Below, piece after piece: positions 42,076-50,356 of a stretch of DNA of 64,000 bases. The position numbers and the translations under genes are program-made. Below the pieces are notes generated by a model that had not been told where the DNA came from, searched no databases, and saw nothing but the letters and a program-made list of their open reading frames with translations. Source of the stretch: JAQTTT01 sp041652755 (lineage in GTDB: Archaea > Nanobdellota > Nanobdellia > Tiddalikarchaeales > Tiddalikarchaeaceae). Where the stretch lies: contig JBAZGS010000005.1 of assembly GCA_041652755.1 (NCBI GenBank), positions 11,890-75,889 of the forward strand, given 5' to 3'. The number at the start of each line of letters is the position of its first letter. Position 1 is the stretch's first letter.

Positions 42076-43687
42076 AAATATTTAAATGGGGTTGTTTTAT
42101 TTTTAATTTTTTTAATTCATCTAAACCTTGTTTATAATTTCCTTTTGTTATATTTCCATGATTTATTTTTTTATGTTGTTCAAAGGTTATTATTGCTAAA
42201 TTTTCTATTTTATAATTATTATAATCATCATCAATGTGATGAACTATTAAATTATTAAAATCTTTATTTGAATATGTTTTTTTAAACCATTTAAGATATT
42301 TATTATAAATTTTTTTCTCAGCTTGTTCTCTATGAATTAATTTATTAGTTTTTTCACCATCAGAGCTTACATAACAAGGATAATAATTTTTATTTGGATT
42401 GTTCCATTCCCATACACCATATCCTAAAATATGGCTTTTTTTGGGTTTTATGTATTCTTGTATTTTTTTCTGTTCTCTTTCATTAACTTCATCTAATTCT
42501 TTTTCTAATTCTTCAATATCTCTTTTTTTATTTTTAATTAATTCTTTTTCTATATCTGAATCTTTTGAAATTTTTTGAAGTTCTTTTAACTCTTCTTTTG
42601 CTTTTATGAGTAAATCTTTGTGTGATTTAATATATTCAATTGTTTTTTCTAAACTGGTTTGTTTTTCTTTCTCAGTTTTCTGCTTTTCATGTTCAGTTGC
42701 TTGTTTTTCTTTTTCAAGTCCTTGTTTAAATTTAAAATATAAAAATATTCCAATCCCTAAACCTCCAAAAATAAAAACTAATAATATAATAACTGTATTT
42801 TTTAATGTGTTTATATAATCTGTTTGTCCTTTTATCATTGCTGTTTGATTAGCAAGAATCATTGCTTCATTTGTAGCTATTTGTGTATCTAATTCTGATT
42901 GCATTAATGCTTGTTCTATTAAAATTTGTTCTGGAGATTTAGCACATTCTCCAGTGCTTTGATTAATATAATTAGTCTTGCATTCTTCTAATCTGCAAAT
43001 TGGTTTGGAGCCCACTTCTAATGATGCTTTTGTAACACATTTATCATTAGTAGAACATTGAACTTTATCTAAAGAGCATTTACAATCATTATGGTAACAT
43101 AAAGATTGGTTGTTACATATTCCTTCTACACAATAACCTCCACCACAATCAGCATTAATAGAACATGATAATCCATCATTTGTGCAGTTATGTCCATTGC
43201 ATATTTTACATGTTAAAAAGTTTCTTTGTATTTGATGCACTTGTTCTGAAGCATTAAAAGGATAATCAACATGATAAGATAAAGTATGTTCATTTATAAT
43301 AATATCACAAGGAGTAGAACCATAACCTCCATCAGTTTCAACTAAATAATAATCTCTTGATTTTATTTGAAATTTAATAACATTTGAACGAGTACTGCAA
43401 CTTCCAGAGACATCAACATATAATGTAACATTAATATCAAAATAATAAGGATTATGGATTTTAAGAGTAGCTAAATTTCTACAAGTTTGTCCTCCACCAC
43501 AAAACCATTGATTACCTATAGTTATATCAGTTATATTCAAAGGACTACCTATAATAGATTGATTCCCATCATAAACTAAAAATGATTGATCCACTAATTC
43601 ATGACTAACTTCAGTATACTGACAATCTAAAGAAAAAGACTTAGAAATTAATACTACAAAAACTAGCAATAATACTTGTTTTTTCAT
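42074..43687 (-). CDS. Transmembrane receptor-like HNH endonuclease
   Basis: 537 residues. Signal peptide 1-19; extracellular part ~20-296, with a beta domain followed by a patch of 15 Cys (160-248; 'CKICNGHNC', 'CGGGYCVEGIC', 'CYHNDCKC'); TM helix ~297-319; charged coiled coil 322-412 ('EKEKQATEHEKQKTEKEKQ'); then a C-terminal HNH nuclease: 'VHHIDDDYNNYKIENLAIIT' with H483-H484, D486, N496 and the distal H505 ('FEQHKKINHG'). By orientation the nuclease is cytoplasmic. HNH domains of this 'HHxD...N..NL..L...H' type cut DNA in restriction, phage and toxin proteins; linking one through a membrane to a disulfide-rich ectodomain is unusual. Very AT-rich codons. Divergent from three multi-TM genes. 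Function inferred only: a signal-gated nuclease. Confidence 0.8.
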   Translation of the reverse strand: MKKQVLLLVFVVLISKSFSLDCQYTEVSHELVDQSFLVYDGNQSIIGSPLNITDITIGNQWFCGGGQTCRNLATLKIHNPYYFDINVTLYVDVSGSCSTRSNVIKFQIKSRDYYLVETDGGYGSTPCDIIINEHTLSYHVDYPFNASEQVHQIQRNFLTCKICNGHNCTNDGLSCSINADCGGGYCVEGICNNQSLCYHNDCKCSLDKVQCSTNDKCVTKASLEVGSKPICRLEECKTNYINQSTGECAKSPEQILIEQALMQSELDTQIATNEAMILANQTAMIKGQTDYINTLKNTVIILLVFIFGGLGIGIFLYFKFKQGLEKEKQATEHEKQKTEKEKQTSLEKTIEYIKSHKDLLIKAKEELKELQKISKDSDIEKELIKNKKRDIEELEKELDEVNEREQKKIQEYIKPKKSHILGYGVWEWNNPNKNYYPCYVSSDGEKTNKLIHREQAEKKIYNKYLKWFKKTYSNKDFNNLIVHHIDDDYNNYKIENLAIITFEQHKKINHGNITKGNYKQGLDELKKLKIKQPHLNI

Positions 43688-43781
43688 AACAAATTAACTA
43701 ATTAAATCTATTTAAAAGTATTTTTATCAAAAATATATTGAAATAAAAGTTTATAAGGAGAAATAATTACTAAGATAATAT

Positions 43782-44489
43782 ATGACAAAAAAAGAAAGAA
43801 ACTTTGGGGAATTGATAACTGGAGCATTATTTGTAGCAATTGCACCAACCTTAGCAGATATTTTACCTAATTTTTTAAAAACATTAAACAGTGATTTTGG
43901 AACAGGTTTAAATGAAATGTATCAAGGAATAAGTTATTCTATTTCAGGACTTATGTTATTAGGAGGATTAATTCTTATGTTATTTACTTTAAAAGAAATG
44001 CCTGAAAAAGTAAATAAAGGATTATCAAAATTATTAATTCTTTATACTTTAGGAGTAATCATTTTTTTAATTTTATTAGAGCCTTTAATATGGATTTCAG
44101 CAGTTTTATCATCAAATCTAAAATTAGAAATAACTTCAATTATTGGAGGGATAATAGTGTTTACTTCAATTATAATAAGTATTTTATTAATTTTTGTGTT
44201 AAATAATTGGATTAATAAATTATTAAATAAAAATAATAAATCACAATCATTAAATAAACAAAAAAAAATTAATCCTCTTTTATTATTTATGTTTGGAAAA
44301 GAAATTAATAATAATGTATTAAAAGAATCCATTTTAATTGTTTTTTCAGGAATTATGGGAGCTTATGCTTCGGATTATATAAATAAATCACAAAGTTTAC
44401 CTTTTCCCTTAGATATTATTATGTTAGTTATTTCTGCACTTTTTTTAATTAGTGTTGGATATAGATTTTTAAATCATGTTTTTAAATAA
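43782..44489 (+). CDS. Multi-pass membrane protein, 235 aa
   Basis: ATG 43782. About six TM helices (e.g. 'YSISGLMLLGGLILMLFTL', 'LLILYTLGVIIFLILLE', 'SIIGGIIVFTSIIISILLI', 'IIMLVISALFLISVGYRF'), with a basic, Asn-rich cytoplasmic loop of ~40 residues in the middle. No transporter or enzyme motif. Strongly AT-rich codon use (TTA, AAA, ATA). First of three consecutive plus-strand membrane genes, divergent from the HNH gene across 94 bp that should hold both promoters. Confidence 0.7.
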   Translation: MTKKERNFGELITGALFVAIAPTLADILPNFLKTLNSDFGTGLNEMYQGISYSISGLMLLGGLILMLFTLKEMPEKVNKGLSKLLILYTLGVIIFLILLEPLIWISAVLSSNLKLEITSIIGGIIVFTSIIISILLIFVLNNWINKLLNKNNKSQSLNKQKKINPLLLFMFGKEINNNVLKESILIVFSGIMGAYASDYINKSQSLPFPLDIIMLVISALFLISVGYRFLNHVFK

Positions 44490-44495
44490 AAATAA

Positions 44496-45251
44496 GTGAA
44501 AAAAATGAAAAAAAATAAAATTATTGCAGGTATATTATTAGTTATAATATTTTTATTTTTTATTTATATTGATTGGAAATCAATATTTGTTTTTATTGGA
44601 ATTGTTGGGTGGATTCTTTATTCAGTTGTAATGTATAAAATTACTTTTTATTTTTTTGAAGAAAATAAACCTTATAATCTTATTTCAGGAGCATTTTATA
44701 TTTTAAGTTTTACACTTTTTGTTATTTTAATATCCTTAGGAGTTAATTCAGCTATGAATATTTTTAGACCACCAAGCAACATTAATTCATTAAATAATTA
44801 TTACAATATTTCAATAAATGTTAGTGTTGAAGGAGTTTATGATTTAACAAAATCAAATATATTAAGTATTACTATTATGTCAATTTTTTTTGCAATTTCT
44901 ATCAGAATTCTTAAAATTTTATCCTCAAAGTTTAGTTCTGAATCAATAAAAAAAACATATAAAATATTCAAAGATTTTGCTTATGCTTCAATAGTTTTAT
45001 TGCCTATTATAATATTATATAAATATACTTATATTCCTGAAACAAACATTATAAAATACATGTATCCTGAGTCAATTATTTTAATAGCATTATCAGGAAT
45101 AACATGTTTTTTAATTGAATATTTATTGCCTTTTAAATATAAAGAACCTATAGAATTTGATGATTTTGAAATAGTAAAATTACATAAAAACTCAATTTAT
45201 AAAAAAGAAAAAAAAATAGATTTTAAGTTATTTCGAAGATTATATAAATAA
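44496..45251 (+). CDS. Multi-pass membrane protein, 251 aa
   Basis: ATG at 44496 or 44505 (MKKMKKNKIIAGILL). Five to six TM helices ('IIAGILLVIIFLFFIYI', 'IFVFIGIVGWILYSVVMY', 'ISGAFYILSFTLFVILI', 'YASIVLLPIIILYKYTY') and one polar outer loop with N-sequons ('NNYYNISINVSVEG'); the C-terminal ~35 residues are charged and cytoplasmic. Six bases after the preceding gene, so co-transcribed. No family recognised. Confidence 0.68.
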   Translation: MKKMKKNKIIAGILLVIIFLFFIYIDWKSIFVFIGIVGWILYSVVMYKITFYFFEENKPYNLISGAFYILSFTLFVILISLGVNSAMNIFRPPSNINSLNNYYNISINVSVEGVYDLTKSNILSITIMSIFFAISIRILKILSSKFSSESIKKTYKIFKDFAYASIVLLPIIILYKYTYIPETNIIKYMYPESIILIALSGITCFLIEYLLPFKYKEPIEFDDFEIVKLHKNSIYKKEKKIDFKLFRRLYK

Positions 45252-45270
45252 AATAATTAAGTTAATAAAT

Positions 45271-45855
45271 ATGGAAAAATTTGAAAATATCTTATTTGGA
45301 TTAACATTATTATTAATTATAATTGGAAGTTTTTTAATGATTGAACCTCTTTATTTTATTAAATTAGATCCTATTGATTATTATAAAATAAGGGTAACTT
45401 GTGGTTCAGCAATATTATCTTTTGGAGCAGGAGCTTTGTGGTTTATTTTTAAAATTATATCTGAAAATAATAAAGAAACACAAAAACAAGAGAATTTAAT
45501 TAATTCATTAAAAACAAAAACTAAAATTATACTAAAACAAATTACAGATATTGAAACAAAATTTGATGGAAATAAATTACCTATTTGGAAAATTAATTTA
45601 ATTAATTCAGAATTTTACTTGATTAATATAAATAATAAATACAAAAAAAAATCAACAGAAATATTAAAAGAAATATTAAATAAAATTGATCAAAGAATAG
45701 AAATGACTAATAATTTGGTTAGTTCAATAATATATGGTACTTCAAAAAATATTATACCTAATGCACATACTAAAGACAATTATAACAATATTATATCTGA
45801 AATTAAAGTATATTTATTAATTATTTCTAGAATTTTAAACGAAATGTTGCCCTAA
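45271..45855 (+). CDS. Two-TM protein with helical cytoplasmic domain
   Basis: 194 residues from ATG 45271. Two N-terminal TM helices ('ILFGLTLLLIIIGSFLMI', 'ILSFGAGALWFIFKIIS'), then ~120 residues of Lys/Asn/Ile-rich alpha helix ('KETQKQENLINSLKTKTKI', 'EIKVYLLIISRILNEML'). Third gene of the membrane run, 19 bp after the previous one. The shape (TM hairpin plus cytosolic helical bundle) resembles effector or anchoring proteins in defence and signalling loci, but nothing identifies it. Confidence 0.65.
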   Translation: MEKFENILFGLTLLLIIIGSFLMIEPLYFIKLDPIDYYKIRVTCGSAILSFGAGALWFIFKIISENNKETQKQENLINSLKTKTKIILKQITDIETKFDGNKLPIWKINLINSEFYLININNKYKKKSTEILKEILNKIDQRIEMTNNLVSSIIYGTSKNIIPNAHTKDNYNNIISEIKVYLLIISRILNEMLP

Positions 45856-45857
45856 TT

Positions 45858-46001
45858 TTAATCCTCCATAAAATATCCTATGCACACACTTATTCCCATT
45901 ATTGTGAATGCGTTCCATGTGTCTTGCGTTTCTAGCCAATACATGAATGCTAGGAATAGGTAGAAGTGGTGCATTAGATTTAGTTTGAGGCAGAGTTTCA
46001 T
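45858..46001 (-). CDS. 47-residue hydrophobic microprotein
   Basis: ATG 46001: 'MKLCLKLNLMHHFYLFLAFM' then YWLETQDTWNAFTIMGISVCIGYFMED. Two hydrophobic stretches fit a small membrane hairpin. It is divergent from an AbrB-like gene and shares with it a 77-bp region holding GGTACC palindromes and TATA boxes at the right spacing. This arrangement supports it being real and co-regulated, perhaps a toxin-like partner, but that is inference. Confidence 0.5.
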   Translation of the reverse strand: MKLCLKLNLMHHFYLFLAFMYWLETQDTWNAFTIMGISVCIGYFMED

Positions 46002-46010
46002 AATACTATC

Positions 46011-46059
46011 TGGGTACCCATATATGATATACTTTTGGGTACCACTTCCTTAAATATCC
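46011..46059. promoter_or_regulatory. Divergent promoter with paired GGTACC palindromes
   Basis: TGGGTACCCA (46011-46020) and TTGGGTACCACT (~46035-46046) are spaced 24-25 bp apart. TATA-like 'TATATGATAT' (46021-46030) suits the minus gene (start 46001) and 'TTAAATATCC' (~46050-46059) the plus gene (start 46079). The palindromes flank the TATA boxes, as repressor operators do; the AbrB-like protein is the obvious candidate. Confidence 0.6.
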
Positions 46060-46078
46060 CTAATGCATAAATAAAACT

Positions 46079-46240
46079 ATGAAACTACAAAAACAATCAA
46101 CAGGAAAACAAGGAAACAAAGAATACTCAAAATATGTAATAGTCCTACCCTCCAAAGCAATAAAATCATTAGAATGGAAAGAAGGAGAAGAATTGGAATA
46201 TGAAATAGAAGGAAATAAATTGATAATTAAAATTAAATAA
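46079..46240 (+). CDS. AbrB/MazE-like DNA-binding protein, 53 aa
   Basis: ATG 46079: 'MKLQKQSTGKQGNKEYSKYV', then 'IVLPSKAIKSLEWKEGEELE' and YEIEGNKLIIKIK. The pattern '..IVLP..+...L.W..GEELE..I.G..LII+' is the swapped-hairpin AbrB fold used by archaeal regulators and MazE antitoxins. Leaderless behind a TATA box, with palindromic operators upstream. It probably represses itself and the divergent microprotein. Confidence 0.75.
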   Translation: MKLQKQSTGKQGNKEYSKYVIVLPSKAIKSLEWKEGEELEYEIEGNKLIIKIK

Positions 46241-46315
46241 TAGAAGAAGGGCTCAAAGAATAACTGAAATAAAGCCAAGTAAAAGTTTAAAAAAAACAAT
46301 AATTATCCAATTTCT

Positions 46316-46690
46316 ATGGAAAATGAAAAAATTAATTTATTGAGTCTAATTACATTTAGTTTAATAATTATTATAATTTTAATTTCATTATTTATACCTG
46401 AAATAAACACTTGTTTAAAAGAAAATAGTACAACAATATTAATATTAATTGTTTTTTTATTAGTAATTAGTTTAATGCCAAACTTATCACAAATTGACTT
46501 TTTAGGAATTAGATTTATAAAAGAAGAAATTAAAAAAACTAATGAAAAAGTAAATAAAATTGAAAATAAATTAATTAATTATGAAAAAACAAATACTAAA
46601 TCTTTATTGAGAACAACTAAAGAAACAACAGAAAAATTTAATTATAATGATCACGAAAATGTTAATATAAGTGAAGAGGTTACAAAATGA
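46316..46690 (+). CDS. Two-TM coiled-coil protein, 124 aa
   Basis: ATG 46316. Two TM helices ('LITFSLIIIIILISLFIP', 'TTILILIVFLLVISLMPNL') separated by a short loop, then a coiled coil ('FIKEEIKKTNEKVNKIENKL') and a charged tail. It overlaps the next gene by ATGA, indicating coupling. AT-rich, like the rest of the island. Unknown function; the hairpin-plus-coil layout suggests a membrane adaptor. Confidence 0.62.
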   Translation: MENEKINLLSLITFSLIIIIILISLFIPEINTCLKENSTTILILIVFLLVISLMPNLSQIDFLGIRFIKEEIKKTNEKVNKIENKLINYEKTNTKSLLRTTKETTEKFNYNDHENVNISEEVTK

Positions 46691-46893
46691 AAATAATTGG
46701 TAAAGATGGAAAAACTAAATATGATATTATTAAATCAACAATATTAAGTCAATTATATGTTGAATCTTTAATTAATTTATTAATTAATGAAGGAATAATA
46801 AATGAAGAAAAATTAAAGATATTTTTAGAAAAAACTAAAAAAGAATTGGAAGAAAGATACCCTACAATTATTGATTTTAGTAAAAAAGAATAA
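46687..46893 (+). CDS. Small helical protein, 68 aa
   Basis: ATG 46687 overlaps the previous stop (ATGA). Sequence 'MKIIGKDGKTKYDIIKSTIL' followed by a helix pair 'LINEGIINEEKLKIFLEKTK'. Small, soluble and charged; probably a partner of the coupled TM/coiled-coil protein. No family recognised. Confidence 0.58.
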   Translation: MKIIGKDGKTKYDIIKSTILSQLYVESLINLLINEGIINEEKLKIFLEKTKKELEERYPTIIDFSKKE

Positions 46894-46957
46894 AAAATTA
46901 AAATAATTATATTAAATACTTAAAGACTGAATGAAATAAATTAATCATTAAACGCTC

Positions 46958-47092
46958 TCAAAAAGACTTCTTCAAAACTTTCAATTTCTTACGCAATAAA
47001 ACAACTAGTTCGGGCTGATTATACCTGTAAATGTCAGGAATGTCCATTACGAGTATTTTCTTCTTCAAATATTGTTCAGGAAAGTGTATTTT
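46958..47092 (-). pseudogene. Remnant of a low-MW-phosphatase-like gene
   Basis: A 44-codon minus frame with no start codon at its 5-prime end reads 'FPEQYLKKKILVMDIPDIYR' then YNQPELVVLLRKKLKVLKKSF and a stop. 'ILVxDIPDxYxxxxPELVxLL' is the C-terminal signature I associate with a small phosphatase-like family in DPANN archaea. The catalytic N-terminus is missing, so this is a decayed 3-prime end lying just before the STAND-like gene. Confidence 0.6.
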
Positions 47093-47106
47093 TTAATAAT
47101 AACATT

Positions 47107-47120
47107 ATTTTTATAATATA
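47107..47120 (+). promoter_or_regulatory. TATA box of the nuclease-NTPase gene
   Basis: TTTTTATAATATAA is centred ~26 bp before ATG 47139, consistent with a leaderless transcript and independent expression of the big gene. Confidence 0.6.
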
Positions 47121-47138
47121 AATTATATCCATTTATTA

Positions 47139-50123
47139 ATGATTTCCCTACCTAGATTTAATGAAGGTTCTTCAAAAAAAACTATTGAGAAATTTAATTC
47201 TCCTGCAGAGGCATTACAAGAACTATGCCAAGATTGCCTAAGAATTCAATATCCTAATTTTTATGTTTTTTCTACACTTGGTCGTGATGGAGCTATTGAT
47301 GGAATTCAAAATGAAATTTGGGTAGAATGTAAAATATGTTCTGAAGATAAATCTTCATCAGTAATACAAAAATGGAAAGATACTGAAAATTCATTAAAAG
47401 AACAATTAAAAAAAGGTAAAGAAAAATGTCAAAAACAATATATTCCTTGGTTTTCGTCAAAAAACCCCCTTAAAAAATATATTTTATTTACTAATGCTCA
47501 ATTACCTAATGAAAATGCAGTACGAGAAGTAACTGATTATATTTCAAATGTTTTCCATGAAATTTCAGAATATAATATAGAACTTACACATTTAAAAGAT
47601 ATATCTATTAAAATTTTCCATTGGAGAAATATTATTCCTTTGATTCAAAATAATAATTCTTTATTATATAAATGGTTTTGGGAATCATGGCCACCTGGTA
47701 TGATTCCTTTAAATATAGAAAAAAAAGAAGGTTTTAGAGCTTTTTTAGGATCTTCAAAATTATCTTATTATTCTTTTGAAAATTATGAAAAAGATACGGG
47801 TAAAAAATTACCAATAAAAACTGAAAAAGAAATTATTAATTCTTTTTTTGAAAATGAAAAAATTGGAAGAATTATTATTGGTCCAGCAGGTGTTGGTAAA
47901 ACAAGATTAGCTTTTCAAATAGGAGGATTTGCAAAACAAAATGGATGGATAGTATTTTGTATTAATCCCTCAATTCAATTAAACGCTATTAATGATTTGT
48001 TTCAAAATTTAAAAGATTCTGATAAAGTACTTCTTATTATCGATTATATTGAATTAATGAATAATTTTAAAGGATTTGTAGAAGAAATTAATAATTATAA
48101 TAAAAAATATGGTAATAAAGTTTTTTATATAGCAACATGTAGAAATTCTTATTATTATAGAGTAATTTTTGGTGAATCTACCCATGAAATTATTGAATTA
48201 AATATAGTTAATTCAAATAAAGATATTAAAGATTATATGTATAAAGTTGTTGATCATATTTTAAAAGGTTCTAATATTTTAAATTATGAACAATATATAA
48301 CTATATGTAAAGGAATACCTGTATTAGCAGTATTATTAGTTTATTTATATGAAAATAAAAAATCTATAGATCTTGACGATATTTTGAATTTTAATGATTT
48401 TGGTAATTGGTTTTCAAAACATTTAAAATTAACTATTCCATTTATGGAAGATTCCTTTGTTGCAAAATTTATGCTTTGCCTTCCAATTTATGAAGATAAA
48501 TTAATTAAATTACCTGATAAAATTGAAACTATAAAAAATAAACTTTCCTCAGATGGATGGATAGAATCCCATGGGCAAAATGTAAAAATAAAATATGCCA
48601 TTCATGATGTTATTACTGATGAACTTGTTATTTGTTATTGCAAAAGTATTATACCTGAAATTCAATCTTTTATTAAAAAAAGTTTTGAATTTGCAATAGA
48701 ATATGATAGTCTTTCCTCAGTATTGAATGCTTTTGAACGTATTTATGAAAATGAAGTATTATCTAACGTTAATTGGTATTCTTTAATATGTGATGAAATA
48801 AAAAAGAATCCTGATATATGGAAAAAATATAGATTAAAATTGTTAAATACTTCTTTATTAAACACTTCTCAAAAAATAATGCTTCTTAATGAATTTTCTA
48901 ATTATTGGAATGATTTATTTTTAGAATCTGCATTTCATCAAGCAATAGGTTGGCTAACTGGTTGGGTATATAGATTAAAAGATGAAGATTCAGAAAAAAC
49001 AGATTTTAAAAAAATGATTTATCCTTTTATTAAAAATATTTTAAATTATATAAAAAATGATTATATTATTTGTCGATCATTAGAACTATTCCCTAAAGAA
49101 TTTTGTGAAATTGCATATAATTTTATTAAAAAAGAAGAAAATAAAAATAGTAATTCTTTTATTTTATGTGCATATATAAGAAGTAGTTATAATAATAGTG
49201 AATTTGAAGAATTACTTAATAATTGGTTTGAAATTAATTATTTAACATCTGAAGCTTATCACATTTTAAAAACATTATTTATTCATAATAGAAAATCTGA
49301 ATTAGAAACAGAATGGTTTAAAAAATGGTTATCGAGGCATATTAATTCATCAAGAGCAACAACATTATTAAATTTATATCTAAAAGATAAAAATAATTTT
49401 AGATGTCTAAAAAAATATTTTTTGGATAATATTAAAGATAAAAAACAAAAATTTAGAAACCAATATATAATATTTTGGATTGATTACTCAGATGAAATCA
49501 AATCAATTGAAAATGAACTTATAGATCTTTCTACAAATGAAAATTCAGACAATATATTTGAATTTATTTATAAAATTTTACCTTCAAAGAAATTTAAATT
49601 TTCTAGTAAAATAACAAAAAAATGTCTTAATTTATGTAAAAAAAATATTAATAATAATAATTTATGGACATTAAAAAAAATTATTTGGAAAAATTTTGAT
49701 ATTTCTTTAGCTAAAGATTTAATTATGATATTAAATGAATTTTTAATAAATTTACAACAAAAAGAATTGAATGAAGAAGATTTTTCAAATATAAATTGCA
49801 TAATTTACAAATTACTTAAAAAAACATATAATACTCCATTTTATTTTGAAATATTAAATTGTTTTTTAATTTGTTTAAATGACAATTATAGTTTTGCTAA
49901 AAATATTAATGTATATGAAGGAATTCAAGAGTATTATTTTTTTGATGCGATTAAATATATGTTAAATAAAGGAATATTAAACTTCAATAAAGATAATAAA
50001 AAAAAAATATTAAATTTTATAGATTGGTTTAGACGATGGACTCCTAAAAATAAAAAATTAGTAAAAAACTATTTATGTGATTTAAATAAAAAATACCCTT
50101 CAGATTTATGGAGAATTAATTAA
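47139..50123 (+). CDS. PD-(D/E)XK nuclease - STAND-like NTPase, 994 aa (Avs-like candidate)
   Basis: N-terminal ~180 residues: restriction-endonuclease-like fold with 'TLGRDGAIDGIQNEIWVECK', giving D54, E63-x-K65 as a PD-(D/E)XK/Mrr-type site. Residues ~240-450: P-loop NTPase, Walker A G248-PAGVGK-T255 ('IIIGPAGVGKTRLAFQIG'), Walker B 'KVLLIIDYIE' (D302), arginine/sensor-like 'FYIATCRNSYYYRV', then a winged-helix-like part 'KYAIHDVITDELVICYC'. Residues ~520-994: long alpha-solenoid, a likely sensor. This order (nuclease effector, NTPase switch, repeat sensor) is that of antiviral STAND (Avs) and related NLR-like defence proteins. I could not align it to a named Avs type. Very AT-rich; single gene with its own promoter. 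Confidence 0.8.
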   Translation: MISLPRFNEGSSKKTIEKFNSPAEALQELCQDCLRIQYPNFYVFSTLGRDGAIDGIQNEIWVECKICSEDKSSSVIQKWKDTENSLKEQLKKGKEKCQKQYIPWFSSKNPLKKYILFTNAQLPNENAVREVTDYISNVFHEISEYNIELTHLKDISIKIFHWRNIIPLIQNNNSLLYKWFWESWPPGMIPLNIEKKEGFRAFLGSSKLSYYSFENYEKDTGKKLPIKTEKEIINSFFENEKIGRIIIGPAGVGKTRLAFQIGGFAKQNGWIVFCINPSIQLNAINDLFQNLKDSDKVLLIIDYIELMNNFKGFVEEINNYNKKYGNKVFYIATCRNSYYYRVIFGESTHEIIELNIVNSNKDIKDYMYKVVDHILKGSNILNYEQYITICKGIPVLAVLLVYLYENKKSIDLDDILNFNDFGNWFSKHLKLTIPFMEDSFVAKFMLCLPIYEDKLIKLPDKIETIKNKLSSDGWIESHGQNVKIKYAIHDVITDELVICYCKSIIPEIQSFIKKSFEFAIEYDSLSSVLNAFERIYENEVLSNVNWYSLICDEIKKNPDIWKKYRLKLLNTSLLNTSQKIMLLNEFSNYWNDLFLESAFHQAIGWLTGWVYRLKDEDSEKTDFKKMIYPFIKNILNYIKNDYIICRSLELFPKEFCEIAYNFIKKEENKNSNSFILCAYIRSSYNNSEFEELLNNWFEINYLTSEAYHILKTLFIHNRKSELETEWFKKWLSRHINSSRATTLLNLYLKDKNNFRCLKKYFLDNIKDKKQKFRNQYIIFWIDYSDEIKSIENELIDLSTNENSDNIFEFIYKILPSKKFKFSSKITKKCLNLCKKNINNNNLWTLKKIIWKNFDISLAKDLIMILNEFLINLQQKELNEEDFSNINCIIYKLLKKTYNTPFYFEILNCFLICLNDNYSFAKNINVYEGIQEYYFFDAIKYMLNKGILNFNKDNKKKILNFIDWFRRWTPKNKKLVKNYLCDLNKKYPSDLWRIN

Positions 50124-50190
50124 TAGGTTCTTATTAATTTTTTTTAATTTAAGTTTTTATTAAAAATATAGTCTCAACAATAATATTTTA

Positions 50191-50298
50191 TCTCTCACTT
50201 TCTATCTTTCACTACCTATTTAATATCTTGATTCATTTTTTCTGTTCGGGGAGCGTGAGACTTAAGGAGTTTTTGCTTGCATCTTTTGAATTAATTAC
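50191..50298 (+). repeat. Dispersed intergenic repeat, copy 16 (full length)
   Basis: Most complete copy: 'CTATCTTTCACTACCTATTT', 'AATATCTTGATTCATTTTTT', 'CTGTTCGGGGAGCGTGAGAC', then 'TTGCTTGCATCTTTTGAATT' and AATTAC. It closes the 42-50 kb island on the right. Confidence 0.85.
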
Positions 50299-50356
50299 AA
50301 TATAGTAAATAATTACTAAATCTTTTAGGAATTTTGTGACTATATAGACTGTTTTT

